The position numbers and the translations under genes are program-made. Of a stretch of DNA of 64,000 nucleotides, positions 34,694-42,665 are shown piece by piece (the stretch's first letter is position 1; every line of letters begins with the position of its first letter). This DNA is from Paenibacillus caui. Its GTDB lineage: Bacteria; Bacillota; Bacilli; Paenibacillales; Paenibacillaceae. The stretch covers positions 186,001 through 250,000 of the forward strand of contig NZ_JAIOGQ010000001.1 of NCBI RefSeq assembly GCF_019904135.1. Direction: 5' to 3'. Under the pieces are notes generated by a model, which searched no databases, was not told where the DNA came from, and was given only the letters and a program-made list of their open reading frames with translations.

Positions 34694-35145
34694 TACAAGC
34701 TACCATCCAATTGACTCCATCTGCTTAAATTACTCAGATTATCACTATCCCACAGAATTACCCAACAATTTTTGTGATTAAGTCTTTTCAACGCTTCATG
34801 TCTGCCGTTCCCATCACTAATAATCAATTTCCCCTCATGGTGTTGAACTATTAAGGGAGGGTATTCCCAACCCTTCTGAATTAAATCAGATAACTTTCCA
34901 ATACGTTTTTCCCAATCATCTAACGGATTATGATATTCCATATTTTCTTCAGGACCACAACATCTTTGAAGTTCATTTATTGATAGTAATATGGGACCAA
35001 GCCAATACCTTTTTTGAAGTTTCAAACCATCAGAAAAAGGCGGATTATTTCCAATAGTTTTCAAAAAAATATGCACCCATTCTTCGATACATCCATTTTT
35101 GGAAAATAGAATTGCTTCTTCTGTCGTAAATTTCATAGGCAACAT
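34693..35145 (-). CDS. ParB-like domain protein coupled to the AviRa-like gene
   Basis: A 150-residue protein starting at ATG 35145, six bases after GGTGAGG; upstream codons to 35202 lack a ribosome site. The C-terminal half shows a ParB/Srx-like core (PPLIVQHHEGKLIISDGNGRHEALKRLNHKNCWVILW). The GNGRHEAL segment matches the DGxHRxxAL box that binds nucleotides in ParB-type folds. The N-terminal half (EEAILFSKNGCIEEWVHIFLKTIGNN) is not recognised. It shares one base with the next gene, so the two are translated together. Its role next to an rRNA methyltransferase is unknown. Confidence 0.7.
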   Translation of the reverse strand: MLPMKFTTEEAILFSKNGCIEEWVHIFLKTIGNNPPFSDGLKLQKRYWLGPILLSINELQRCCGPEENMEYHNPLDDWEKRIGKLSDLIQKGWEYPPLIVQHHEGKLIISDGNGRHEALKRLNHKNCWVILWDSDNLSNLSRWSQLDGSL

Positions 35146-35258
35146 TGAAATCCTCACCTTTACCTTTCGGATATATGCCAATATTAGCATTTTCAGAAAC
35201 ACAAGTAAATTTTACCACGACTTCCCACGTAGAGGAAGAATGTCACAGTTTTCTTTCT

Positions 35259-35470
35259 TTACATAAAATAAATAATATCCTTAATGGTGTATTGTTTATC
35301 TGTTAAACCCAAACGTTGAGCAGGAGTCAGTTTTTGCTTATCCCACGAACGGAATGGAAGACAAAAATTATAGAATGTTCGCAGAATTGTCAATGCATAT
35401 TGAGCGTATTTGGGATTGAAATTTGCATAAATGTAGGAGTCTGTAAAATAGTTTGTGTAAACTCCTAAAC
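35259..35470 (-). pseudogene. C-terminal fragment of a DDE-type transposase
   Basis: The last about 65 codons (NPKYAQYALTILRTFYNFCLPF then KLTPAQRLGLTDKQYTIKDIIYF) look like the C-terminus of an insertion-sequence transposase or integrase, without the catalytic core. The upstream part of the open frame is antisense to the AraC fragment and meaningless. The family was not determined. It marks this AT-rich patch as mobile-element debris. Confidence 0.4.
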
Positions 35471-35508
35471 CCAGTAAAATGGAAGTCATAGAAAGGTTGG
35501 GAGAATAC

Positions 35509-35592
35509 ATGGGACTTTGGTCAAAAGAACAACTACGGGCTTTCATCAAGGAGAACAACTTGGTCACCGCGCAAGATGCACAAAATGCCTTA
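35509..35592 (+). pseudogene. N-terminal fragment of an IS256/mutator-type transposase
   Basis: Starting at ATG 35509 with GGGAG upstream, 28 codons (MGLWSKEQLRAFIKENNLV then TAQDAQNAL) match the usual beginning of IS256-family transposases. The frame then passes directly into AraC-type sequence, so the element was lost by deletion, leaving a chimeric reading frame. Confidence 0.5.
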
Positions 35593-35823
35593 AGCCGTTC
35601 CGAATGCTGTCGATATTTCAAGCGAATTTTAAAGACAACACCTTTGAATTACGTAACCGATTATCGAATTCAAAAAAGCTTAATTTTACTACAACAATCA
35701 GAATCCAATGTCACAGATGTTGCCTATCAAGTAGGATTTAATAGCACAAGCTATTTCATTGATAAATTCCGAAAGTCGATGAACATGACACCATTAGTAT
35801 ACAAAAAATGTAAAAATTACTGA
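35593..35823 (+). pseudogene. C-terminal DNA-binding half of an AraC-family regulator
   Basis: SRSECCRYFKRILKTTPLNY, then LILLQQSESNVTDVAYQVGFNSTSYFIDKFRKSMNMTPLVYKK, forms both helix-turn-helix units of an AraC regulator, with the typical GFNSTSYFIDKF second motif. The sensing domain is missing, replaced by the transposase start. The fused frame (114 codons from 35479) might still be translated as a small DNA-binding protein. Confidence 0.7.
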
Positions 35824-36050
35824 TTCCCTTTGTGAAGGAGTCCACTCAAACTAATGGGTGATTTGGTGAAAAACGCCAAAGAACTAAGTGGACATAGATT
35901 CATAAATCGTGGAGAGAATTGCACAAAATTTTTGTTTTTGGGGTACTAGAAAACATTAGCTTAATGGGCATGGGCCAGTACCCCAGAAAGATTCGTTTCA
36001 GTACGTTCGTCTCCATGTCCTTATTATGACAAAAGTTGGAAATTAAACTC

Positions 36051-36503
36051 TTACGCAATACCTTCCGCAATGGCTTCACGGTATGAATGGAGCGAACAAT
36101 AGACCATCGTGTCCATCAGGACGGGGTCAACTTCCGGCACCAATTCCCGCGCGAAGCCCCAGGCATTCTCTTCAATGCGCAAAGCGATCCTTTTTCCTTC
36201 AAGCTCACTCTCGCACGTATCGAGCTGCTCAGACAGCGCGGACAATTCCTTGTCCTCGGCATGACCAAGCTCATGAGCCGCGATAATTTTGAGAACATCC
36301 TGCGCTACGTCAAGCGTACCGAAAATTCGCAAGGCCTGCTTGTCGATTTCTTCGAGATACAGGGTTATTGAATGATCCTTCATCGTATATTTGCCGCCAA
36401 CATTCCGGCCCCCCGGGAACCTCGACTCCATCTTCAGCGCCACTTTGCTGCCTGAACGCTCCACCAACTGCTTCACCATGCGTTTTGCTGTTGTTCTCTC
36501 CAA
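36051..36503 (-). CDS. Small HExxH zinc-metallopeptidase-like protein
   Basis: A 150-residue soluble protein containing AAHELGHAED, the HExxH zinc-peptidase motif followed by an acidic residue, as in gluzincins and ImmA/IrrE-like peptidases. The first part (TAKRMVKQLVERSGSKVALKMESRFPGG) is not recognised. The C-terminal part is helical with EENAWGFARELVPEVDP. I place the start at TTG 36503, six bases after CAGGGA; the open frame runs on to 36572 without a ribosome site. Upstream there is a TATAAT about 30 bp before the start. No phage repressor lies next to it, so an ImmA-like role is only a possibility. Confidence 0.65.
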   Translation of the reverse strand: MERTTAKRMVKQLVERSGSKVALKMESRFPGGRNVGGKYTMKDHSITLYLEEIDKQALRIFGTLDVAQDVLKIIAAHELGHAEDKELSALSEQLDTCESELEGKRIALRIEENAWGFARELVPEVDPVLMDTMVYCSLHSYREAIAEGIA

Positions 36504-36737
36504 ATGCAATCCCTGATTTCTATATATTGTGTATGTTTTATTATACTGGACAACAAAGGCTGATAAAACCACAAACCCTTTATGACCCGTATCGGTCGTT
36601 TCAAACAGCTATGAACGGGATGCTAATGTCTTGCTGCGTGCGGGCAAATACGGAGTTTTTCATCTTCTGCTTGCAATTGCAGAGCTATCTCTATAGAATC
36701 AAAATATCTGGAATTTGGAAAGGTGGTGAGGGTAGGA

Positions 36738-36887
36738 ATGGATCGCAAGCTGGTATGGAGTCGGATAAAGTGTCTTCCCATGATTTTATCCGGCATTTTT
36801 TACAGAGGTTCCGTTAAAGGGGGTAGTCTGCCTATTTTCCTGAAACCGATATCCATACCAAAATTGCGAAATGCCGCTCCTATCTGA
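36738..36887 (+). CDS. Candidate leader peptide upstream of the ABC-F gene
   Basis: A 49-codon frame starting ATG 36738 after GGTGAGGGTAGG and ending at TGA 36887, 118 bp before the ABC-F start. The peptide (MDRKLVWSRIKCLPMILSG...) has no known match. Within it, CGGATAAA and TTTTATCCG (about 36762-36790) can pair and are followed by six Ts. Together with the terminator at 36927-36954 this resembles leaders in which ribosome stalling by an antibiotic allows read-through into an ABC-F resistance gene. This is speculative. Bases 36504-36737 hold no other gene. Confidence 0.3.
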   Translation: MDRKLVWSRIKCLPMILSGIFYRGSVKGGSLPIFLKPISIPKLRNAAPI

Positions 36888-36926
36888 ACCTCACGGGTAT
36901 AACTTTTGCAACAGCACGTGGTGAAG

Positions 36927-36954
36927 AGGCTGCAGGATTTCCTGCAGCCTTTTT
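36927..36954 (+). terminator. Intrinsic terminator 51 bp before the ABC-F start (possible attenuator)
   Basis: AGGCTGCAGGA pairs perfectly with TCCTGCAGCCT over a two-base loop and is followed by TTTTT. It lies between any upstream promoter and the ABC-F ATG. No other plus-strand gene ends here, so conditional termination is the simplest reading. Confidence 0.7.
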
Positions 36955-37004
36955 GGGTTCTTTTCCCGGGTAGTCGGCATGGGACGAAGGAGAAACCTGA
37001 AACC

Positions 37005-38999
37005 ATGATCATTCAATGTCAACATATCCAAAAATATTACGGAGCCGAGCTGGTGCTGAGCGATATATCGTTTGAAGTCGGCAGCGGCGAAAAAGTAGGC
37101 CTGATCGGCCGTAACGGAGCCGGCAAAACGACGCTGCTCCGCCTCATCTCCGGCATCGAGAAGCCGGACGGCGGGCAGCTTGCCATTCAGAAAGGAACCC
37201 GGATCGGCGTACTGGCGCAGCTGCCTGCCGGCCGCCCGGGCCAGACCGTCTACAGCAAGCTGCAGGAGGCCTTCGAGGATCTGCTGTGCTGCCAGGAGGA
37301 AATGAACCGGCTGGCCGCCGAAATGAGCGGGGCTGACGAAGACGCGGAGGCATCCCAGGAAATGCTGCGCAGGTACGGCCAACTGCTGGATGCGTTTGAG
37401 CGCGGCGGCGGATACGAAATCGAGTCCGCCATCGACCGTGTGGCGAGGGGGCTCGGCATCCCGGAAGAGCAATATGAACAGCCCTTTGCCTCCCTCTCCG
37501 GCGGAGAGAAAACCAAAGTCGGGCTTGCGGTTGTTTTGCTGCAAAACCCGGATCTGCTTGTGCTGGACGAACCGACGAACCATCTGGACCTGCCGGCGGT
37601 GCTTTGGCTGGAGGAATATCTCCGCAGCTTTGGCGGGACCGTAATGGTCATCTCTCACGACCGGTACTTTCTGGACGCCGTTACGGGCAAAACCGTCGAA
37701 ATTGAGGACGGAGAAGCTTTGACGTATCATGGGAATTACACGCACTTCAAAAAAGAGAAAGAGGCGATGCTGCTCCGCCAGTTCGCCGACTACCAGGAGC
37801 AGCAGAAGAAGATCAAGAAAATGCAGGAAGCGATCAAGCAACTGATCGAATGGGGCAATCGCTCCAATCCGCCCAATGCCGGCTTTCACCGCCGGGCGGC
37901 TTCGATGCAAAAGGCGCTGGACCGTATGGTCAAGCTTAAGAAGCCGATACTGGAGCGTAAAAGCATCGACCTCCGCCTGGAGCAGCACGACCGGACCGGA
38001 AAGCTTGCGCTTGTGATCCAGGATGCTGCCAAAAGCTACGGAAACCGCCGGCTGTTTGGCGGGCTGAACGCGACCCTGTTTTACGGCGACTGCGCCGTGC
38101 TGATCGGCGGCAACGGCACCGGGAAAAGCACCCTGCTGAAATGCGTCGTCGGCCAGGAGGCTTTGGACGAGGGGAGTGCCCAAGCCGGCTCCCGCGCGGA
38201 CATCGGCTATCTGGCCCAGGAAAGCGTCCCGGCTCATATGCGGGATACGGTGCTGGACTATTTCCGGCGCGAGGCCGCGATGGAGAGCGGGGAAGCCCGG
38301 GGACAGCTCGCCCGCTTCCTGTTCTATGGCGCTGACGTATTCAAGCGGGTCGGCGATTTGTCCGGCGGCGAATGGACGCGGCTCAGGCTGGCAGTGCTGA
38401 TGCGGCAAAAGCCGAATCTGCTCCTGCTTGACGAGCCGACGAACCATCTGGACATCGAATCGAGGGAAGCGCTGGAGGAAGCGCTCGAGGAGTACGGCGG
38501 CTCCATGCTGGCCGTATCGCACGACCGTTACTTCATCAACCGGATCGCCTCAAGGATATGGAGCCTAGAGGAAGGCCGCCTAAGCGATTATGCCGGAAAC
38601 TATGACGATTATCTGGAGCAGCGGGAGAAGCTGCAGGGGGCAGGCAGACAAACCGGGCAAACCGGCAGCATTACAGCGGCAAAGCCCTCTTCCTCTTCTG
38701 CCTCCGCTTCCGCTGCGGGCTCGGGCATCGGACCATCCCGGAAGCAATCGGCCCAAGCCGGCAGTCCACAGGCAGCCGGCAAGAACAGCCGCTCCGCAGC
38801 GAATGCTTCTTCCATCGCCCGGCTGGAACGCGATATCGAAGCAGCGGAAGCCGCAATAGCGCGTCTGGACGAGGCGATGATGCAGCCCGAAACCGCCTGC
38901 GACGCCGGCAAGCTTCAGGAGCTGCAGCAGGAGCGGGAAGCGCTGAAGTCCCAAGCCGACGATATGTACCGCCGATACTTCGCCATGCTGGAAGCATGA
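37005..38999 (+). CDS. ABC-F family ribosome-associated ATPase
   Basis: A 664-residue protein with two ABC domains and no membrane segments. Domain 1 has Walker A GRNGAGKTT, signature LSGGEKTKVGLA and LLVLDEPTNHLDLPA. Domain 2 has GGNGTGKST, LSGGEWTRLRLA and LLLLDEPTNHLDIES. Between them is a basic linker (YQEQQKKIKKMQEAIKQLIEWG). The C-terminus has a Ser/Ala-rich stretch and a coiled coil (RLERDIEAAEAAIARLDEAM). ATG 37005 is used; earlier codons run through the terminator. ABC-F proteins act on the ribosomal E site as translation factors or protect ribosomes from antibiotics. The preceding hairpin favours the resistance group. Confidence 0.9.
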   Translation: MIIQCQHIQKYYGAELVLSDISFEVGSGEKVGLIGRNGAGKTTLLRLISGIEKPDGGQLAIQKGTRIGVLAQLPAGRPGQTVYSKLQEAFEDLLCCQEEMNRLAAEMSGADEDAEASQEMLRRYGQLLDAFERGGGYEIESAIDRVARGLGIPEEQYEQPFASLSGGEKTKVGLAVVLLQNPDLLVLDEPTNHLDLPAVLWLEEYLRSFGGTVMVISHDRYFLDAVTGKTVEIEDGEALTYHGNYTHFKKEKEAMLLRQFADYQEQQKKIKKMQEAIKQLIEWGNRSNPPNAGFHRRAASMQKALDRMVKLKKPILERKSIDLRLEQHDRTGKLALVIQDAAKSYGNRRLFGGLNATLFYGDCAVLIGGNGTGKSTLLKCVVGQEALDEGSAQAGSRADIGYLAQESVPAHMRDTVLDYFRREAAMESGEARGQLARFLFYGADVFKRVGDLSGGEWTRLRLAVLMRQKPNLLLLDEPTNHLDIESREALEEALEEYGGSMLAVSHDRYFINRIASRIWSLEEGRLSDYAGNYDDYLEQREKLQGAGRQTGQTGSITAAKPSSSSASASAAGSGIGPSRKQSAQAGSPQAAGKNSRSAANASSIARLERDIEAAEAAIARLDEAMMQPETACDAGKLQELQQEREALKSQADDMYRRYFAMLEA

Positions 39000-39030
39000 T
39001 CAAACCAATTGGAGAGGAGTTTGACAGTGT

Positions 39031-39702
39031 ATGGAAACACAGCAGCTGCGCCTGCATCCGGAAGAACCGCGCATAGCCTGGCTATGCGCAGCCGATCCCC
39101 GGCTGGGAGCGCTGATCGCGCGCCTCGGGGAACTGACGATCAGCCTTGAACGCGATCCGTTCGAATCGCTGGTCCGCTCGATCATCAGCCAGCAGATCTC
39201 CGTCAAGGCCGCCGCGTCGATCCGGGAGCGCGTGCGGGCGCTGGCCGGCGAGTTCACGCCGGAGGCATTGTCCCGGCTGGAGGATGAAGCGCTGCGGGGA
39301 GCCGGCCTGTCCGCTTCCAAAGCGGCCTATGTGCGCGACCTCAGCGCAAAGGTCCTGTTGCGGGAAGTTGATTTCACCGCGTTCCCGGACATGAGCAACG
39401 AGGACGTGATCACCTCGCTTACCTCCGTCAAAGGGGTCGGCCGCTGGACCGCCGAAATGTTCCTTATCTTTGCCCTCGGGCGCGAGGATGTCGTGTCCTG
39501 CGGCGATGCCGGGCTGCAGCGCGCAGCCCTCTGGCTCTATGAGCTGGAGCCGCGAAAGGACCGGAAATACTTGCAGCATCTGCTTCATCGGTGGAGCCCT
39601 TACGGTACAATCGCCTCTCTCTACTTATGGGAATCGATCAATCGGGGGCTCGTCGATTCCGGCTTGGGTCTGGATGAATACGGACAGGCGGATGAGCAAT
39701 AA
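39031..39702 (+). CDS. DNA-3-methyladenine glycosylase II (AlkA-type HhH-GPD)
   Basis: Base-excision repair glycosylase (223 aa) removing alkylated purines. Seen: the N-terminal helix block with ERDPFESLVRSIISQQISVKAA, the helix-hairpin-helix LTSVKGVGRWTAEMFLIFALG, and the catalytic aspartate in VVSCGDAGLQRA. The N-terminal AlkA beta domain is absent, as in short bacterial forms. It follows the ABC-F gene by 31 bp and may share its transcript. An alkyltransferase-like gene lies at 47 kb. Confidence 0.92.
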   Translation: METQQLRLHPEEPRIAWLCAADPRLGALIARLGELTISLERDPFESLVRSIISQQISVKAAASIRERVRALAGEFTPEALSRLEDEALRGAGLSASKAAYVRDLSAKVLLREVDFTAFPDMSNEDVITSLTSVKGVGRWTAEMFLIFALGREDVVSCGDAGLQRAALWLYELEPRKDRKYLQHLLHRWSPYGTIASLYLWESINRGLVDSGLGLDEYGQADEQ

Positions 39703-39751
39703 ATCTTCGTCTATTTTTGACGATGCCACATGAAAACAAGGGACATTGAAC

Positions 39752-39789
39752 AAGAAGAAGGTTCTCTCCTCCATGGGAACCTTCTTCTT
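39752..39789. terminator. Bidirectional terminator between alkA-type gene and thyX
   Basis: AAGAAGAAGGTTC and GAACCTTCTTCTT form a 13-bp perfect stem; T-rich flanks lie on both sides of the converging genes. Confidence 0.85.
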
Positions 39790-39847
39790 TGAATTCTGGC
39801 TAGGATTTTTTTCGGCGATGATCAGGATATATTTTAAAGCGACTATT

Positions 39848-40561
39848 TCAGATTTGGTTGTTCTTTATAAGTTCATTTAACGCATTGGGGAAAATGGATT
39901 TACTTTGTTCAAGAATGGCTTTGGCATACTCTTGTATTTCTTTTTGAGCATCGTGTTCAAGACGTTGATTCAGAAAGTGGCTCACAGACTGTAAAGAAGC
40001 TGTCCAGTACCACCGTACATACATGCCATATGCCGGAAGAAACAATCTTGCTTGTTCCGCACATATTCCATCCTTTAGCGCTTCTTCATACTTCTGAACT
40101 CCGGACTCTATGTATTTAAATAATTCATCCGTATATTTCTTTCCGATTTCCCAAGAGACAATATCGCCGCTGCCCTGTTTTGAATTCTCGGGTTGACTTC
40201 TCCACTCGTCGAATGCGGGAACATAAAACGTGGGTTCCTCGGTAATGTATCGCCGGCTCGATTCATTCCATGCTTCCAAGCTATCTCCCGTACCTTCGTA
40301 ATGAGCCGATCCAACGATATATTTCCACCACTGTCTCGCAACCATTAAAGGAGCATAGATTTCAAATTGTAAAATGACATGCCTAAAGGGAGAGGTGTGC
40401 CCTTCTCTGGCCAGAAATTTTAACAGCCGAATATCTTTTTCATTTAATTCTTTGGATTCCTTAGCATAAGAGACTCTGGCTGAATTGACTACTGTCAAAT
40501 CGGACCCCATATGATTCACCAGTCTTACATATCCCTTATCCAGCACATTTTGTAATGACAA
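39848..40561 (-). CDS. thyX: FAD-dependent thymidylate synthase ThyX
   Basis: Flavin-dependent enzyme making dTMP from dUMP using methylene-tetrahydrofolate and NADPH. The ThyX signature is present in its RQW form: APLMVARQWWKYIVGSAHYEG, continuing to EAWNESSRRYI, which supplies FAD- and dUMP-binding Arg and Ser residues. GHTSPFRHVILQFEI precedes it, and FLPAYGMYVRWYWTASLQS and FLNQRLEHDAQKEIQEYA follow. Length (237 aa) is normal. It is monocistronic, between two terminators. Whether a ThyA also exists cannot be seen here. Confidence 0.95.
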   Translation of the reverse strand: MSLQNVLDKGYVRLVNHMGSDLTVVNSARVSYAKESKELNEKDIRLLKFLAREGHTSPFRHVILQFEIYAPLMVARQWWKYIVGSAHYEGTGDSLEAWNESSRRYITEEPTFYVPAFDEWRSQPENSKQGSGDIVSWEIGKKYTDELFKYIESGVQKYEEALKDGICAEQARLFLPAYGMYVRWYWTASLQSVSHFLNQRLEHDAQKEIQEYAKAILEQSKSIFPNALNELIKNNQI

Positions 40562-40652
40562 TTCAATCGCTCCTTACTGATTGCTTATTTTAGCTTCTTC
40601 GATATCATACAATACTATCGTATTTCGATCATTACCTGATGTGCCAACTGCC

Positions 40653-40748
40653 AAAAAAAGAAGCTGTCCTCCAGCAGCAAGTAGAAACGGCAAAGGCGTC
40701 CTTTACAAAGACGGTTTCCGTTTCTGCGAGAACTGCCTTTGGGACAGC
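40653..40748 (-). terminator. Terminator of the ABC exporter operon
   Basis: On the minus strand GCTGTCC pairs with GGACAGC and encloses inner stems (AGAAACGG with CCGTTTCT), followed by CTTTTTTT. It lies just past the stop at 40773. Confidence 0.7.
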
Positions 40749-40772
40749 CCCGTCCATCAATTGTTCATCAAT

Positions 40773-42665
40773 TTAACCGGCGCTTGCCTGCGAGTCATCG
40801 CTGAACTGGCTGTTGTACAGATCGGCGTAGAATCCGCCCCGCTTCATCAGTTCTTCATGCGTTCCCTTCTCAATCACCTGACCCTGATTCATGACCAGAA
40901 TAAGGTCAGAGCCTTTAATTGTTGACAGCCTGTGGGCTATGACGAAGCTGGTTCTGCCTTTCATCAGCTCATTCATTGCATTCTGGATATGCACTTCGGT
41001 GCGTGTATCGACGCTGCTTGTCGCTTCATCCAGGATCAGGATGGCCGGATCAGCCAAGATCGCCCGGGCAATCGTAAGAAGCTGCTTTTGGCCCTGCGAA
41101 ATGTTGGACGCTTCCTCATTCAGAATCGTATCGTAGCCATCCGGCAGCGTACGAATGAAATGGTCGGCGTGAGCGGTTTTCGCGGCACGGACCACCTCCG
41201 CTTCGGATGCCCCTTCCCGGCCGTAAGCGATATTATCCCGGATGGTCCCGTTAAAGAGCCATGTGTCCTGTAGCACCATGCCGAACAGTTGATGCAAATC
41301 GCTGCGCTTCATATCTGTGACGTCAACGCCGTCAATTTTGATTTTGCCGCCTCTAAGCTCGTAGAACCGCATCAGCAAATTGATCAGCGTTGTTTTTCCG
41401 GCGCCGGTTGGACCGACAATGGCAACGGTCTGGCCCTGCTTGATATCGATGTTCATATCCTCGATCAGCGCAGGCTTGTCGTCATATCCGAAACCGACAT
41501 GCTCGAAAACAACATCGCCGCGCGGATTCTGAAGCTTCTTGGGATTCGCCGCTTCCGGCACTTCCTCTTCTTCGTCCAGCACTTCAAAAACGCGCTCCGC
41601 GGAAGCGACGGTGGACTGAATGATATTGGCGATGTTGGCGGTCTGGGTAATCGGCATCGTAAACTGCCGCATGTATTGAATGAAGGCCTGAATATCGCCG
41701 ATCGCAATCAGTTTCTTCGTAACAAATATGCCCCCGACTACCGAAACCAGCACATAGCCGATATTGCCGATAAAGTTCATGATCGGCATGATCATGCCTG
41801 ACAGAAACTGCGCTTTGCTGCCGGCACTGAACAATCGCTCATTGACTTCATCAAATTTCGCAAGCGAATGCTGCTCCCGGCCGAACGCTTTGATAATTTT
41901 ATGGCCTGTATACATTTCTTCCACATGGCCGTTCAGTATCCCCAGTTCCTTCTGCTGCTGGGCGAACTGCTTTTGGGACCGTTTGGCTACCTGGGTAATC
42001 GCCAGCACGCTGACTGGCAAGGTGACGAGGGCAATCAGCGTCATCCACGGATTGATGGTCAGCATCATAATGATAACGCCAATAATGGTTACAACGGATG
42101 TGATTAACTGCGTCAAGCTCTGCTGCAGCGTCGTGCTGATATTGTCGATATCGTTCGTTACCCGGCTTAGAATTTCACCGTTTGAGTGCGAATCGAAATA
42201 TTTCAGCGGCAGACGGGTCAGCTTCTCGTTCACATCCCGGCGGAGCTGATAAACAGTCCGCTGGGCGACCCCCGCCATCAAATACTGCTGGATGTATCCA
42301 AACAGCGCGCTGATTACATAAAGGCCGACCAGCTCCAGCACGATGCGCCAAATGAATTCAAAATCAATATGCGCGCCCGGCACGCCTTGCTTTATACCCA
42401 TAAGGCCATCAAATAGCTTGGTCGTAGCGCGCCCCAGAACCTTCGGTCCGTAAATGCTGAATATCGTACTGAGGATCGCCGTTACAACAACAATGGTCAG
42501 CTTGACCCGGTAAGGCTTCAAATATTGAATCAGGCGGCGCAGCGTGCCTTTGAAATCTTTGGCTTTCTGCACGGGCATGCTCATTCCAGGGCCCATCGGG
42601 CCGCCCGGTCCCGGTCCCCGGTTCATCCCGGCTGCCGGTCTGCTGTTTCCGCTTGTCTGGCTCAT
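40773..42665 (-). CDS. Heterodimeric ABC exporter subunit B (YfiC/BmrD-like)
   Basis: Half-transporter of 630 residues: a Gly/Pro/Met-rich N-terminal tail, six helices (about residues 55-340), then the nucleotide-binding domain. Walker A is GPTGAGKTT, Walker B ILILDEATSSVD with catalytic Glu, H-switch IAHRLSTI. The signature is NISQGQKQLLTIARA, deviating from LSGGQ. It overlaps its partner gene by four bases. In heterodimeric exporters of this kind one ATP site is degenerate. Here the odd signature of this chain would face the Glu-less Walker B of the other, forming the inactive site. The likely role is drug or lipid export. Confidence 0.92.
   Translation of the reverse strand: MSQTSGNSRPAAGMNRGPGPGGPMGPGMSMPVQKAKDFKGTLRRLIQYLKPYRVKLTIVVVTAILSTIFSIYGPKVLGRATTKLFDGLMGIKQGVPGAHIDFEFIWRIVLELVGLYVISALFGYIQQYLMAGVAQRTVYQLRRDVNEKLTRLPLKYFDSHSNGEILSRVTNDIDNISTTLQQSLTQLITSVVTIIGVIIMMLTINPWMTLIALVTLPVSVLAITQVAKRSQKQFAQQQKELGILNGHVEEMYTGHKIIKAFGREQHSLAKFDEVNERLFSAGSKAQFLSGMIMPIMNFIGNIGYVLVSVVGGIFVTKKLIAIGDIQAFIQYMRQFTMPITQTANIANIIQSTVASAERVFEVLDEEEEVPEAANPKKLQNPRGDVVFEHVGFGYDDKPALIEDMNIDIKQGQTVAIVGPTGAGKTTLINLLMRFYELRGGKIKIDGVDVTDMKRSDLHQLFGMVLQDTWLFNGTIRDNIAYGREGASEAEVVRAAKTAHADHFIRTLPDGYDTILNEEASNISQGQKQLLTIARAILADPAILILDEATSSVDTRTEVHIQNAMNELMKGRTSFVIAHRLSTIKGSDLILVMNQGQVIEKGTHEELMKRGGFYADLYNSQFSDDSQASAG

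Noticed and set aside
35940-35984. GGGGTACT / AGTACCCC inverted repeat
   Set aside because: An 8-bp stem with a long loop and no T run on either strand; not a convincing terminator, and no operator family fits.
36368-36817. 149-codon plus-strand frame
   Set aside because: Runs antisense through the HExxH gene and the leader region; low-complexity composition and no start signal.
36891-38522. 543-codon open frame on the minus strand
   Set aside because: Antisense to the ABC-F gene; its sequence shows no fold or motif, and long antisense frames are common in GC-rich coding DNA.
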